From Psychroflexus torquis ATCC 700755 (GTDB lineage: Bacteria > Bacteroidota > Bacteroidia > Flavobacteriales > Flavobacteriaceae), in the NCBI RefSeq assembly GCF_000153485.2, contig NC_018721.1, positions 3,162,001 through 3,226,000 of the forward strand: a DNA stretch of 64,000 nt, given 5' to 3'. This document shows positions 54,240 to 62,971 of this stretch, piece by piece; the first letter of the stretch is position 1, and every line of letters begins with the position of its first letter. The notes under the pieces were generated by a model. That model saw only the letters and a program-made list of their open reading frames with translations. It was not told where the DNA came from and ran no database searches. The position numbers were made by a program, and so were the translations under genes.

Positions 54240-55357
54240 TTAACCTCGCACTTAAAGATCTTTAATTTTATGCAGCATATTTGATGCTCTCATGTTTAAA
54301 ATATTTTGCTACCCTTTCGCTATCATTTTGAAGCATTTTCATATGATTCTCTAAATTTTCTTTCATTTTTTCTTGTGTTTTTGGTGCCGGTTTATCCGAG
54401 AGTCCATACTTTAAATCGCAATTCAGATATTCATCTGGGTTTCGCTCAGGTGAGTATGATGGCAGGTAAAATAGTTCTATGGTTTCGCCATTTTCTTCCG
54501 CCCATTTCTTTACAACTTTACTATGATGGACTCGTAAATTATCAAGGATTAAGAATACTTTGGTTTCTTGCGATTTGATGAGCTGTTCTAAAAATTGAAT
54601 AAATACATCTGAGTTCATATTTTCTTTATATATCATAAACTGAATTAAACCCTGATTTGTAACTGTAGAAATCATGTTGATTGAAAACCGCTTCGACATA
54701 TGTTTTTTAACAGGAGTTTTTCCTTTTGGAGCATAGGAACGTCCATGATGATTATTGTTTTTTACACCCGTTTCATCCCCCCAATGGATAGTTGCCTTCT
54801 CTTGTTTTGCCTTCCCTTTTATTGCTGGGTATTCTTCGTCTAACCATTTTTGAACTTTTTTGGAACATTGTTCATAAGCTCTCTTTTTTGGCTTTTGAGG
54901 CGTGAATCCCCAAGCGTTGAGATAATTACCGACAGCTCTTCTTCCGATTGTAATACTAAACTCTCTTGCTATCAAATCCCTTACTGCCCTTGTAGTCCAC
55001 AAAGCATAATCTAACTTTAGTTGATCGGGCATTACATCAATAATCATTTTTTGGATTGCAGCTTCTTGATCTTTATTGAGTAGTTTTCGATCTTCTGATT
55101 TGACTCCTCGTTTTTGATATGACAAAGATTTATGACCTTCTTTATTGTAAAGCTTCCACCAATCTCTAACAGTATTTACATGAACACCGTAAAACAGAGC
55201 TATGTCTTTTTTTTTATCTCCACGTTTTATCATTTTTACAGCATCCCTTCGAATTATACCTCTTTCCTGATCAGAAACACTCCTTAAGTCTATTTTTTCC
55301 ATCTATAAATATACGAAATATTTAACTATAAATAAAGAACTATTGATTCGAAGTTAA
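54240..55357 (-). mobile_element. IS630-family insertion sequence, 1118 bp
   Basis: Bounded by TA (54238-54239, 55358-55359), the usual IS630 target. Imperfect terminal repeats: TTAACCTCGCACTTAAAG at the left and the reverse complement of TTGATTCGAAGTTAA at the right (TTAACTTCGAATCAA). Excision with one TA restores the flavin reductase frame. The transposase frame is intact. Confidence 0.93.
54268..55302 (-). CDS. IS630-family transposase
   Basis: A 344-residue Tc1/mariner-type DDE transposase. N-terminal HTH (RRDAVKMIKRGDKKKDIALF, HVNTVRDWWKLY) and a second Winged_HTH region; DDE residues in HWGDETGVKN, LILDNLRVHH and SPERNPDEYLN. The 321 residues visible in the second copy (63000) are identical to this one. 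Confidence 0.93.
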   Translation of the reverse strand: MEKIDLRSVSDQERGIIRRDAVKMIKRGDKKKDIALFYGVHVNTVRDWWKLYNKEGHKSLSYQKRGVKSEDRKLLNKDQEAAIQKMIIDVMPDQLKLDYALWTTRAVRDLIAREFSITIGRRAVGNYLNAWGFTPQKPKKRAYEQCSKKVQKWLDEEYPAIKGKAKQEKATIHWGDETGVKNNNHHGRSYAPKGKTPVKKHMSKRFSINMISTVTNQGLIQFMIYKENMNSDVFIQFLEQLIKSQETKVFLILDNLRVHHSKVVKKWAEENGETIELFYLPSYSPERNPDEYLNCDLKYGLSDKPAPKTQEKMKENLENHMKMLQNDSERVAKYFKHESIKYAA

Positions 55358-55642
55358 TATGAGTCGTTATCACAACGATAAAGGTCAATATATTTATCAT
55401 GGTAAAGCAGGGGGTTATGTGATTACGGGGAATGAATATGGAGTAAAACATTGTGCAATGGGCATGCTTTTCGCTTTGCAGCATCTTGGATATAGCATCC
55501 CACCACAAGCAGATGCGAGATGGATAGGTGAAGTGGGATTAGGCCCAAGTTATGGAGATACAGAATGGGATGGAAAAACATTGGACGAACCACAAAAGGT
55601 AAATTCCAATTTCACCAATTGGAATATCACCTTTATGACTTA

Positions 55643-55830
55643 TACCAATTTAAACCTATAATGTCGCAATAAATCGTTTTACCGAAACGAATTCGGCACA
55701 GGCTTTTTTCGCCTGCTTTTCATCAAAAATAATTACCGTAGCAAAGGCTATGCTAATTATTTTTGATTTTAATCAATCAATTAAAAAATAATTCAATTTA
55801 TTCATACGGCATTATAAATATAATTTGGTA
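55643..55830 (+). mobile_element. MITE copy G, 188 bp form
   Basis: TACCAATTTA start and TAATTTGGTA end, TTA duplicated (55640-55642, 55831-55833). Has the left block but lacks the right block. Inserted in the flavin reductase gene. Confidence 0.88.
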
Positions 55831-56195
55831 TTACAACTTATTGCACCTAGCCAAAATGCTTAAAGATCAAGGCGGGTACCCTTCTTATGGGAATTCACGT
55901 AAAGACTGGGATGCTGGAACCCGTTGGAATTTTGAAAACCCTAAATGAAGAAGGTATTAATTCTGTTTTTAGGTAAGAAAAACGTATGATTTATAGAAAT
56001 TTAAATTTAGGTGTTAAAAATTAATTAGTTAAGCTTCTTAAGCCTAGATATGAAACCGAATCGGAAAACTTTGTTAAAGATATTCATAAGCAGTAAACCT
56101 AATAATGCTTATCAATTAAAAAATATCGATATTAGTTTTTATTCATAATTCAATTGTCTAACTCTTTTAGAGTGAGACAGCAATACAATAACAAA

Positions 56196-57185
56196 ATGAA
56201 AATAGCGATATTTAGCTCAAAAACGTATGATCAAGATTATTTTGAAAAATATGAAGAAGACTACAACTATAAGATTTCATTTTTCGAAGCGGCTTTAAAT
56301 AAGGACACTGCTAACCTAAGCATTGGGTTTGAAGCAGTTTGTATTTTCGTTAACGATAACATTGACAAGGAAACAATAAAACGGCTATCTAAAAACGGCG
56401 TAAAACTTATTGCTTTGCGCTGCGCAGGTTTTAATAATGTAGATGTGGAAGCTGCAAAAGAGCATGATATCAAGGTAGTTCGGGTGCCTGTCTACTCACC
56501 ACCAGCCGTGGCTGAACACTCTATGGCACTTATTTTAACTCTTAACCGTAAAACACACAAAGCTTACAACAGAGTGCGGGAAGGTAACTTTTCTTTAAAA
56601 AATCTTATTGGCTTTAACCTGTCTGGTAAAACGGTTGGCGTTATAGGAACTGGACAAATTGGGGCGGCCTTTTGTAAAGTTATTAAAGGCTTTGGATGTA
56701 AGGTTATCGCTTTTGACATTTCAAAATCTGACGAATTGATGAATTTAGGAGTAGAGTATTTGCCGTTGGACGACGTATTTAGACAGTCTGATGTTTTGTC
56801 TTTGCATTGCCCTCTTAATACTCATACACATCATATGATCAATAAAAAGTCGATAGCCTTGATGAAAAATGGGGTGATGATCATCAACACAAGTCGAGGA
56901 GCCCTCATCAATACTGTGGATGTTATTGAGGGGCTTTCCGATAGGAAAATCGGGTATTTAGGTATTGATGTTTACGAACAAGAAGAAAACTTATTTTTTG
57001 AAGACTTGTCTGAAAGCATTATTCAAGATGATCTCATCTTACGATTGAATGGCTTCCCAAATGTTTTGATTACGTCGCACCAAGCGTATTTTACAAAAGA
57101 AGCTATGGACCAAATCACGATAACAACTCTTGAAAATATAAAAGCTTTTGAAAACCATCTGGAATTAACCAATGAAATCAAATAG
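56196..57185 (+). CDS. D-2-hydroxyacid (D-lactate) dehydrogenase
   Basis: A 329-residue NAD-dependent dehydrogenase counted from MKIAIFSSKTYDQ (the upstream TTG at 56154 would add an odd leader). The NAD-binding loop is GVIGTGQIGAAFCKV, the catalytic Arg/Glu/His are read from NTSRGALINT, GIDVYEQEENLFFED and VLITSHQAYFTKEA. It reduces pyruvate to D-lactate or the reverse. Intact, apparently monocistronic. The 55949-56195 gap holds no gene. Confidence 0.88.
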   Translation: MKIAIFSSKTYDQDYFEKYEEDYNYKISFFEAALNKDTANLSIGFEAVCIFVNDNIDKETIKRLSKNGVKLIALRCAGFNNVDVEAAKEHDIKVVRVPVYSPPAVAEHSMALILTLNRKTHKAYNRVREGNFSLKNLIGFNLSGKTVGVIGTGQIGAAFCKVIKGFGCKVIAFDISKSDELMNLGVEYLPLDDVFRQSDVLSLHCPLNTHTHHMINKKSIALMKNGVMIINTSRGALINTVDVIEGLSDRKIGYLGIDVYEQEENLFFEDLSESIIQDDLILRLNGFPNVLITSHQAYFTKEAMDQITITTLENIKAFENHLELTNEIK

Positions 57186-57489
57186 GGCTATGCATAAAGG
57201 AACAGAGTCTACACATAAAGTTTTTACTCGATCTGATATAGCTTTTGTAGCACGACCCTTTTCAATCTAAGTTAATGCTTTTCTAAATTGGCTCTTTTGA
57301 AATTCAATAGAAAGTCTTATTTTTATAACTATATCCATAATTGTAATCACTATCAAAATCAATTCTATATCACTTAAAAGTTTAAATAAAAGACCTGATA
57401 TTCAAACTGATAGCAAACTCAATGCCGCCTTTATTCAGTTTGAAAAGCTCATAGAGGCGTTAAAAGATAAATCTCTACCTGACTCTATT

Positions 57490-57825
57490 GTGGATTCCAT
57501 CAATGCAAGTATTGAAGGCTTAAATTTAATTTCCGACTCTGCAAAAGACTTAAAATCTCAGATAAAAGCCAAGCAATCTAACCTGATTAAGTTACTGGAA
57601 AAGGAGATTAAAATTGTACCTAAAAACTACTATCGCACTATGTGGTTGAGTCTTGGAATGGCAGCTATTGGGATTCCAATGGGTGTTGCTTTTGGAGCGA
57701 TTTTAGGCAATATGGCTTATTTGTCAATTGGTTTGCCCATTGGATTAGGGATTGGAGTTGCTATTGGTTCATCCATGGATCAAAAGGCATTGAAAGAAGG
57801 ACGGCAACTCGATGTTGAAATTTAA
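57490..57825 (+). CDS. Glycine-rich membrane protein of unknown function
   Basis: 111 residues from a GTG, but the coding similarity extends upstream to about 57370 (KSLNKRPDIQTDSKLNAAFI), without any start codon. An N-terminal helical region (SDSAKDLKSQIKAKQSNLIK) is followed by two glycine-rich hydrophobic helices (AAIGIPMGVAFGAILGNMAY, IGLPIGLGIGVAIGSS). Function unknown. Either a non-standard start or a lost start codon. The 57186-57369 gap is empty. Confidence 0.5.
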   Translation: MDSINASIEGLNLISDSAKDLKSQIKAKQSNLIKLLEKEIKIVPKNYYRTMWLSLGMAAIGIPMGVAFGAILGNMAYLSIGLPIGLGIGVAIGSSMDQKALKEGRQLDVEI

Positions 57826-58049
57826 GGTTACACCCATTCTTTACCATATACTTTTGTCTTTGACTTTTGCAAATGCGACGCATGCTAAAAGAGTGATAAA
57901 AAATGTAATTAATGCTTATGCCGACATAAGATTACACTTATATTTGGGCTTTTAAATACCTAATATGGTTTATAAAAACACAGTGCAATTCCAACGTTTC
58001 ATGACTTTATTAATCTGTAGCCATATTTCAGGACTAGATCTTTAAATCT

Positions 58050-58979
58050 ATGCAACAACTTACCAGTTGTCCTATTTGTAATTCTACCTCTATAGGTTTT
58101 TTTATTAAAACACCAGCTCAGATGCACTCAGATAAGGAATTGTTTAATTTTGACCAATGTGCTGACTGTCAACTTGTATTCTTAAACCCCAGAGTGCCTT
58201 TAGATCAACTTAAAAACTACTACACGTCTCATTATTTACCTTACAGAGGAGCAAAAGCCTGGGGGAGGTATGAGCAACTGGTAGAGAACAGTCAGCGAAA
58301 GTTAGATGCAAAACGGGTGAAGCGAGTCAAAAAGGCTCACAGTATATCTCCGGAGTCTTTAGTCCTAGATATTGGCTGTGGCAAGCCAAGCTTTTTAAAG
58401 GCTTGTCAAAAAGAGTTGAAATGTAATACTATGGGTATTGATTTTAGTGATGAAGGGTGGAAAGAGCAACCAAGTCATTTCGACGGATTAGACTTACAAG
58501 TAGCAGAAATTAAAGACTTACCCAGCAGTTTGAAGCCCGATGTCATTACCATGTGGCATTATTTAGAACATGATTATACTCCGCTTGAAAATCTAACTTA
58601 TCTCAAATCCATTTCGAAACCATCCACAACACTCATCATTGAAATTCCCAATTTCGATTCCACGAGTAGAAAAAAATATGGTGAAAACTGGGCAGGTTGG
58701 CATACACCACGTCACATTTCATTGTTCTCACCGAACAATGTCGAGTTATTACTTCAGAAAAGTGGTTGGAAAGTCACTAAACTAATGGCTTACGGAACTA
58801 TGAATCATTATCTGCTTTATTGGATGAGCGAGATGGAGCAAAAAGGAATCAAGTGGGATAAAAATATGCAAGATGAGTTTTGGGAGTTTATGCGGGGGAT
58901 GATACTATTTATGCCGAAAAAATGGAATGAGAAAAAATCTTCTCTTGGAATTATGACAGTCATTGCAACTCCACAGTAG
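58050..58979 (+). CDS. Class I SAM-dependent methyltransferase
   Basis: A 309-residue methyltransferase. An N-terminal zinc-ribbon-like part has CPIC (8-11) and CADC; the Methyltransf_23-type core begins with LVLDIGCGKPSFLKACQKEL (motif I) and TMWHYLEHDYTPLENLTYLK. ENWAGWHTPRHISLF near 210-224 is typical of the family often acting on cell-surface glycans or small metabolites. Intact. Substrate unknown. Confidence 0.82.
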   Translation: MQQLTSCPICNSTSIGFFIKTPAQMHSDKELFNFDQCADCQLVFLNPRVPLDQLKNYYTSHYLPYRGAKAWGRYEQLVENSQRKLDAKRVKRVKKAHSISPESLVLDIGCGKPSFLKACQKELKCNTMGIDFSDEGWKEQPSHFDGLDLQVAEIKDLPSSLKPDVITMWHYLEHDYTPLENLTYLKSISKPSTTLIIEIPNFDSTSRKKYGENWAGWHTPRHISLFSPNNVELLLQKSGWKVTKLMAYGTMNHYLLYWMSEMEQKGIKWDKNMQDEFWEFMRGMILFMPKKWNEKKSSLGIMTVIATPQ

Positions 58980-59064
58980 AGTCTTATTTCTAGATAGATG
59001 ATTATTTTAGAGAGATATAACTAATTTTAGAAGATACATTTCAATCAAATAGACCACAAAGATC

Positions 59065-59643
59065 ATGATTAATGAAACTTACTTTAAGCATTTTCCAACC
59101 TTAGAAAGTGAAAGACTTTTATTAAGAAAGTTAGAATTGACCGATGCTCCAGAGATACAATCTATTCGTTCGGATGAAAGTGTTATGGTATATATGGATT
59201 CTGAAAGACAATCGACGGTAGGACAATCTGAGCGATTTATTTCTATGAAGCTAAAAATGTATCAAGAAAACACCGGAATTTTTTGGGCTATTATTGAGAA
59301 ATCGACTAATGCATTTATAGGGGATTTTGCATTTTTTAAAATGGATCATAAAAATTCTAGAGGGGAGGTAGGATATACTTCAAAATCAGAATTCTGGGGA
59401 AAGGGCTATATGCAGGAAGCCATGACTTCTGTCTTTAATTTTGGCTTTAACGAGTTAAACCTCCATAGCTTAGAAGCCCATATTAATCCTGAAAATGATA
59501 AATCTCGAGCGATATTGACAAAAATGGGATTTCAAAAGGAAGCCTATTTTAGAGAGAATCATTATTACGATGGAAAGTACTTAGATAGTGAAACTTATTC
59601 GCTACTCGCCTCCGAGTTTAAAATTGATAAAAATAAAGGCTAA
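59065..59643 (+). CDS. GNAT-family N-acetyltransferase (RimJ/RimL-like)
   Basis: A 192-residue acetyltransferase. ESERLLLRKLELTDAPEIQS starts the fold; the acetyl-CoA loop is GYTSKSEFWGKGYMQEAMTS, then LNLHSLEAHINPENDKSRAI and LTKMGFQKEAYFRENHYYDG. Such proteins acetylate ribosomal-protein N-termini or small amines; the substrate here is unknown. It stands between the methyltransferase and a membrane protein gene. Confidence 0.87.
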   Translation: MINETYFKHFPTLESERLLLRKLELTDAPEIQSIRSDESVMVYMDSERQSTVGQSERFISMKLKMYQENTGIFWAIIEKSTNAFIGDFAFFKMDHKNSRGEVGYTSKSEFWGKGYMQEAMTSVFNFGFNELNLHSLEAHINPENDKSRAILTKMGFQKEAYFRENHYYDGKYLDSETYSLLASEFKIDKNKG

Positions 59644-59766
59644 AATGTGAATCTAGTACTTACCTAAATATCTTCGTTCCGAAATAAGGGGCAATTCGTT
59701 AAGAGTTAGAGTTAAAGTCTTATTTTTATGTTTTCATAACAATAGGGCTATCTAACAATATAACTT

Positions 59767-60777
59767 ATGACTTTAGATTTAAAGCTTAAGAAGAACTTGA
59801 TTATATTTGGAATCCCATTTTTAATCATAGGTATAATGGTAGCCATTGCGGAATCTTCCATTTTTATTGCAAACCCGAATAGTTTATCGGTTGGAATTAC
59901 TTTTGATTTACTTCTAACTCTCCCTTTTGTTTATTTTTTGCTCATCAGAAAAACAAGTATTCCAAAGACAACGGTAGTTCCTTTTTTAATATTTGGAGTT
60001 ATCATATGTTCATTCATACTTCCAATTGAACATCAAAATTATCTCAGCCTTTTTAAGATGTGGGTGCTCCCTGTTGTTGAATTATCGATTTTATCATTTG
60101 TTATTTTCAACGTCCGTAAGGGAATAAAACGCTACAGACTAAACAAAAACGAATCTTTCGACTTTTTCACAACTTTGAAAAGCACATGTTATGATATTCT
60201 TCCCAAAGGAATAGTTATGCCACTAGTCACCGAAATTGCAGTTTTTTATTATGGATTTTTGAATTGGAGAAAAAGAGAATTAAAGAATAATGAATTTACT
60301 TACCATAAAGACAGTGGTACAATTGCCTTATTGATTGCAGTCATTTTTATCGTAGCTATTGAGACTTTTGTCATTCATATTTTAGTGCAAAGATGGAATA
60401 ATACCATCGCTTGGATCTTGACTTTTTTGAGTATTTATTCTGCCATTCAAATATTAGGGCTTTTAAGATCGATGTCTAAAAGACCAATATCTATTGAAAA
60501 TGCTAGGCTTTATCTTCGTTATGGAATTATGAACGAAACCACTATCGAACTCAATATGATTGAATCGATTATACTTTCATCTAAAGATATCGAACTCAAT
60601 ACAGAAAGAAGGAAATTATCGATTTTAGGAGAATTAGAAAGTCATAACGTAGTTATTCGTCTAAAGGAGGAAAACACCTTGTTTGGGCTCTACGGCATTA
60701 AAAGAAAATACAAAGTTTTAGCTTTATATGTTGACAATAAAAAAGAGTTTCAACACCAAGTGAATAAATACATTTAA
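59767..60777 (+). CDS. Membrane protein of unknown function
   Basis: 336 residues with about seven hydrophobic helices (near 10-30, 40-60, 75-95, 105-120, 135-150, 180-200 and 215-235) and a C-terminal soluble beta-rich domain (about 240-336; IENARLYLRYGIMNETTIEL). The C-terminal domain may be PH-like. No family recognised. The gap 60778-61010 holds nothing I can name. Confidence 0.6.
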   Translation: MTLDLKLKKNLIIFGIPFLIIGIMVAIAESSIFIANPNSLSVGITFDLLLTLPFVYFLLIRKTSIPKTTVVPFLIFGVIICSFILPIEHQNYLSLFKMWVLPVVELSILSFVIFNVRKGIKRYRLNKNESFDFFTTLKSTCYDILPKGIVMPLVTEIAVFYYGFLNWRKRELKNNEFTYHKDSGTIALLIAVIFIVAIETFVIHILVQRWNNTIAWILTFLSIYSAIQILGLLRSMSKRPISIENARLYLRYGIMNETTIELNMIESIILSSKDIELNTERRKLSILGELESHNVVIRLKEENTLFGLYGIKRKYKVLALYVDNKKEFQHQVNKYI

Positions 60778-61010
60778 TAACTAAGTATTTGTATGATTGG
60801 TATAACCCGAAAATTACCACCTCTGGGAACCTAACTTTGATAACCAGCAGGTGTCCCAATCTTGATCGCAAGAGTAAAACAGAAAAATTAAATAACAAAT
60901 CTAAAAATGCATTTTTAAGATATTTTCATTAACTTAATTTTTTAATAATGAGAATTAATCAGTAAATGATCTATCAAAAACATAATCTAAGCATCAAATA
61001 ATTTATAACT

Positions 61011-61319
61011 GTGGAAAACCAAGACTTTAAGATTAGTATTAAGACAGTTTGGGTTTTAGTGATAGGAAATTTTTTACTAACTATTCTAGGGGCATTTGCC
61101 AAAGTACAGCATTGGGAATTTTCTCAAGTCCTTTTGACAATTGGTCTAATTATTTTTTTCTCAACTTGGATAATTGTTTTTAGTGATATGGCAAAGAATA
61201 GAATAAACAATAAGTTTTTTTGGATGATTTCTATGTTCATTCTTCCAACCATTTCACCTCTAATTTATTTGATACAACGAAATAAATTAATTAGACTTGA
61301 GAACAGTTTTGGTCTGTAA
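61011..61319 (+). CDS. Small three-helix membrane protein
   Basis: 102 residues from a GTG. Three hydrophobic helices (about residues 11-33, 37-57 and 66-86). The first helix contains LLTILGAFAKVQHW, reminiscent of GldL-type N-terminal helices (GAxxKxxHWxxA), but the remainder does not match a motility protein. Function unknown. Confidence 0.55.
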   Translation: MENQDFKISIKTVWVLVIGNFLLTILGAFAKVQHWEFSQVLLTIGLIIFFSTWIIVFSDMAKNRINNKFFWMISMFILPTISPLIYLIQRNKLIRLENSFGL

Positions 61320-61328
61320 AAAACTAAT

Positions 61329-61979
61329 TTATGCTAACCTCTCAACCAACTCCTTTAAATCCTTGATTACCAAATTAGGCTTTGGCAACTTAGAATAGAA
61401 AAACTTTCCTTACCGTTGGACAAAGGCGGTTTGTAAACCCAAACGTTGAGCACCAATACTATCCCAAGCATGCAGCTACTGTCGCCTTCATTAAGCAATT
61501 TCCTCTTAGGATAAGACATAGCCATTGGTCTTAGGATGGGGTTAAAACGCTTAAAGGCTTCTACGCTATAAAGACCAACATGATATTTCAACCTGAGGAA
61601 ACTCCATCTGTTGTTCCAACTTGCTTTGTCCACCATCGGCTAAAGCCACGAGTCTAAAGCCTTGTGCGGGTAATTGCTCCAAACCATCCATCACACATCT
61701 GGATGAGGCTGGAGTTGAGTGAAGACTAAAAAGGTATCTTTAATTTCTTGCTCAGAGAGGGAAACCGACAGTTGTTGGGCTGTCATCTCCAACTTTGCTG
61801 CACCAATGTCTCCAAAATCTCGGTAGTTATCGGTAAGCGTTTCAACCATAGCATATTGCAATAACTTAGGAAACCAAAGGTCAAAAGTGTAAGTATAGTC
61901 CAACTTGGCATTGATGCATTCTTTTAAAGGGTAAGGTTTTGTTCACGTCAAAGATGAGAAGTTTTGGTGCGGTGTCCAT
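61329..61979 (-). pseudogene. Haloacid dehalogenase type II, decayed
   Basis: HAD-family 2-haloacid dehalogenase sequence. The start MDTAPKLLIFDVNKT carries the nucleophile Asp; then a frame change, LPFKECINAKLDYTYTFDLW, AQQLSVSLSEQEIKDTFLVF, a stop after QPHPDV, then RLVALADGGQSKLEQQMEF. The end DSIGAQRLGLQTAFVQR, LPKPNLVIKDLKELVERLA matches the C-terminal part but in other frames. At least four disabling changes. Confidence 0.75.
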
Positions 61980-61996
61980 GAATTTGAGTCTCGCGT

Positions 61997-62785
61997 TCAC
62001 ATCGCTCTGTGATTATTGGTTTGGGTTTTATAAGCCTTATAACTTTCTTTTACTTTTTTATCGATCTCTAGTGGGCGATTCAAGTTAGTTTCCACATCCT
62101 TTAAGCGTTGTTCACCTCCCAAAATCACATCTATCTTTTTAAGTAAGAGGCCTTCGATAGATTTTTGAGCTACCAGCTCAGCACTATCCATATTCTTTAT
62201 GTTGGACGTGATCATCATATCGGTATCCGTAGCGGTTGGGTAAACCGTCATCACGTGGATATTTTCAAAGATAAGCTCCCTGCGCATGGCTTCAGAAAAA
62301 TGTCTTACGCCAGCTTTGGTAGCGGCATAGACAGAATAAAAGGGTTTGGCGATATAGCCAAGTCCAGAGGATATATTCATCAAGCCTGCCTCTTTGCTTT
62401 TTAGTAAAAGTGGCAAGCTCTTCTTCGTTAGCAAAATTAGCCCTGTAAAGTTGATATTGATTTGGTTGACGATGTCGGCATCAGACAAGTCTTGTAGTGC
62501 TCCAGCACTTATCACACCAGCATTATTGATCAATAAATCAATATGATCCCATCGTGTGCAGACGGTCTCTATAATACGTTCGACATCTTCGAGTTGAGAA
62601 ACATCGGCAGTGATAAGGATAAATTCAGCTTGTGGAAAATCTATCTTAAGCTTTTCTAGTTTGTCCTGACGTCTTCCTACTACTGCAAAATCTTTTACAC
62701 CCCGCGAAATTAATTCGCTAATGAGCGCTTTTCCTATGCCAACACTTCCGCCGGTGATGAGCACTTTTTTATGATTCAGATCCAT
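61997..62785 (-). CDS. SDR-family oxidoreductase (DltE-like)
   Basis: About 262 residues from MDLNHKKV (62785; two extra residues if the ATG at 62791 is used). Classical SDR: VLITGGSVGIGKAL (NAD(P) loop), NNAGVISAGAL, NISSGLG with the catalytic Ser, and YAATKAGVRHFSEAM with Y-x3-K. Substrate unknown. It follows the decayed dehalogenase on the same strand and is truncated by nothing. MITE H lies just upstream. Confidence 0.88.
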   Translation of the reverse strand: MDLNHKKVLITGGSVGIGKALISELISRGVKDFAVVGRRQDKLEKLKIDFPQAEFILITADVSQLEDVERIIETVCTRWDHIDLLINNAGVISAGALQDLSDADIVNQININFTGLILLTKKSLPLLLKSKEAGLMNISSGLGYIAKPFYSVYAATKAGVRHFSEAMRRELIFENIHVMTVYPTATDTDMMITSNIKNMDSAELVAQKSIEGLLLKKIDVILGGEQRLKDVETNLNRPLEIDKKVKESYKAYKTQTNNHRAM

Positions 62786-62806
62786 GAACATTAAGTTTGA
62801 TGATTA

Positions 62807-62971
62807 TACCAATTTAAATATTTAATGTCGTAATAAATTGTTTTACCTAAACAAATTCGGCATAGGCTTTTTTCGCCTGCTTTTTGTCAAAAATAATTAC
62901 CGTAACTATCGCTATGCTTATATTTTTTTCCTCAATTAAGTAAAAAACCTGTGCTGAGCTACGTCGTAGTA
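62807..62971 (+). mobile_element. MITE copy H, interrupted by IS630
   Basis: TACCAATTTA start after TTA (62804-62806), both the GAATTCGG-like and CCTGTGCTGAGCTACG blocks, then broken at GTAGTA by IS630. The rest would lie past the window end. Confidence 0.8.

Larger units (their letters stand above)
53912..55948 (+). pseudogene. NAD(P)H-dependent flavin reductase, three-fold broken
   Basis: A flavodoxin-fold NADPH-dependent FMN reductase-like gene. It starts MDHNFKG then TAA, VIFLNCTLKTSPQKSHTRLL to VEV then TAG, then VLRPVDFDLLVGVLPNIEEY and DADILILGTPIWLVERSSIA (FMN-binding loop). IS630 inserts after ERLYA, and a MITE inserts after ITFMT. Removing both with one copy of each target joins ERLYAMSRYHNDKGQYIYHG and ITFMTYNLLHLAKMLKDQGG in frame to NFENPK, stop. 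Two in-frame stops, an IS and a MITE make it dead. Confidence 0.9.
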
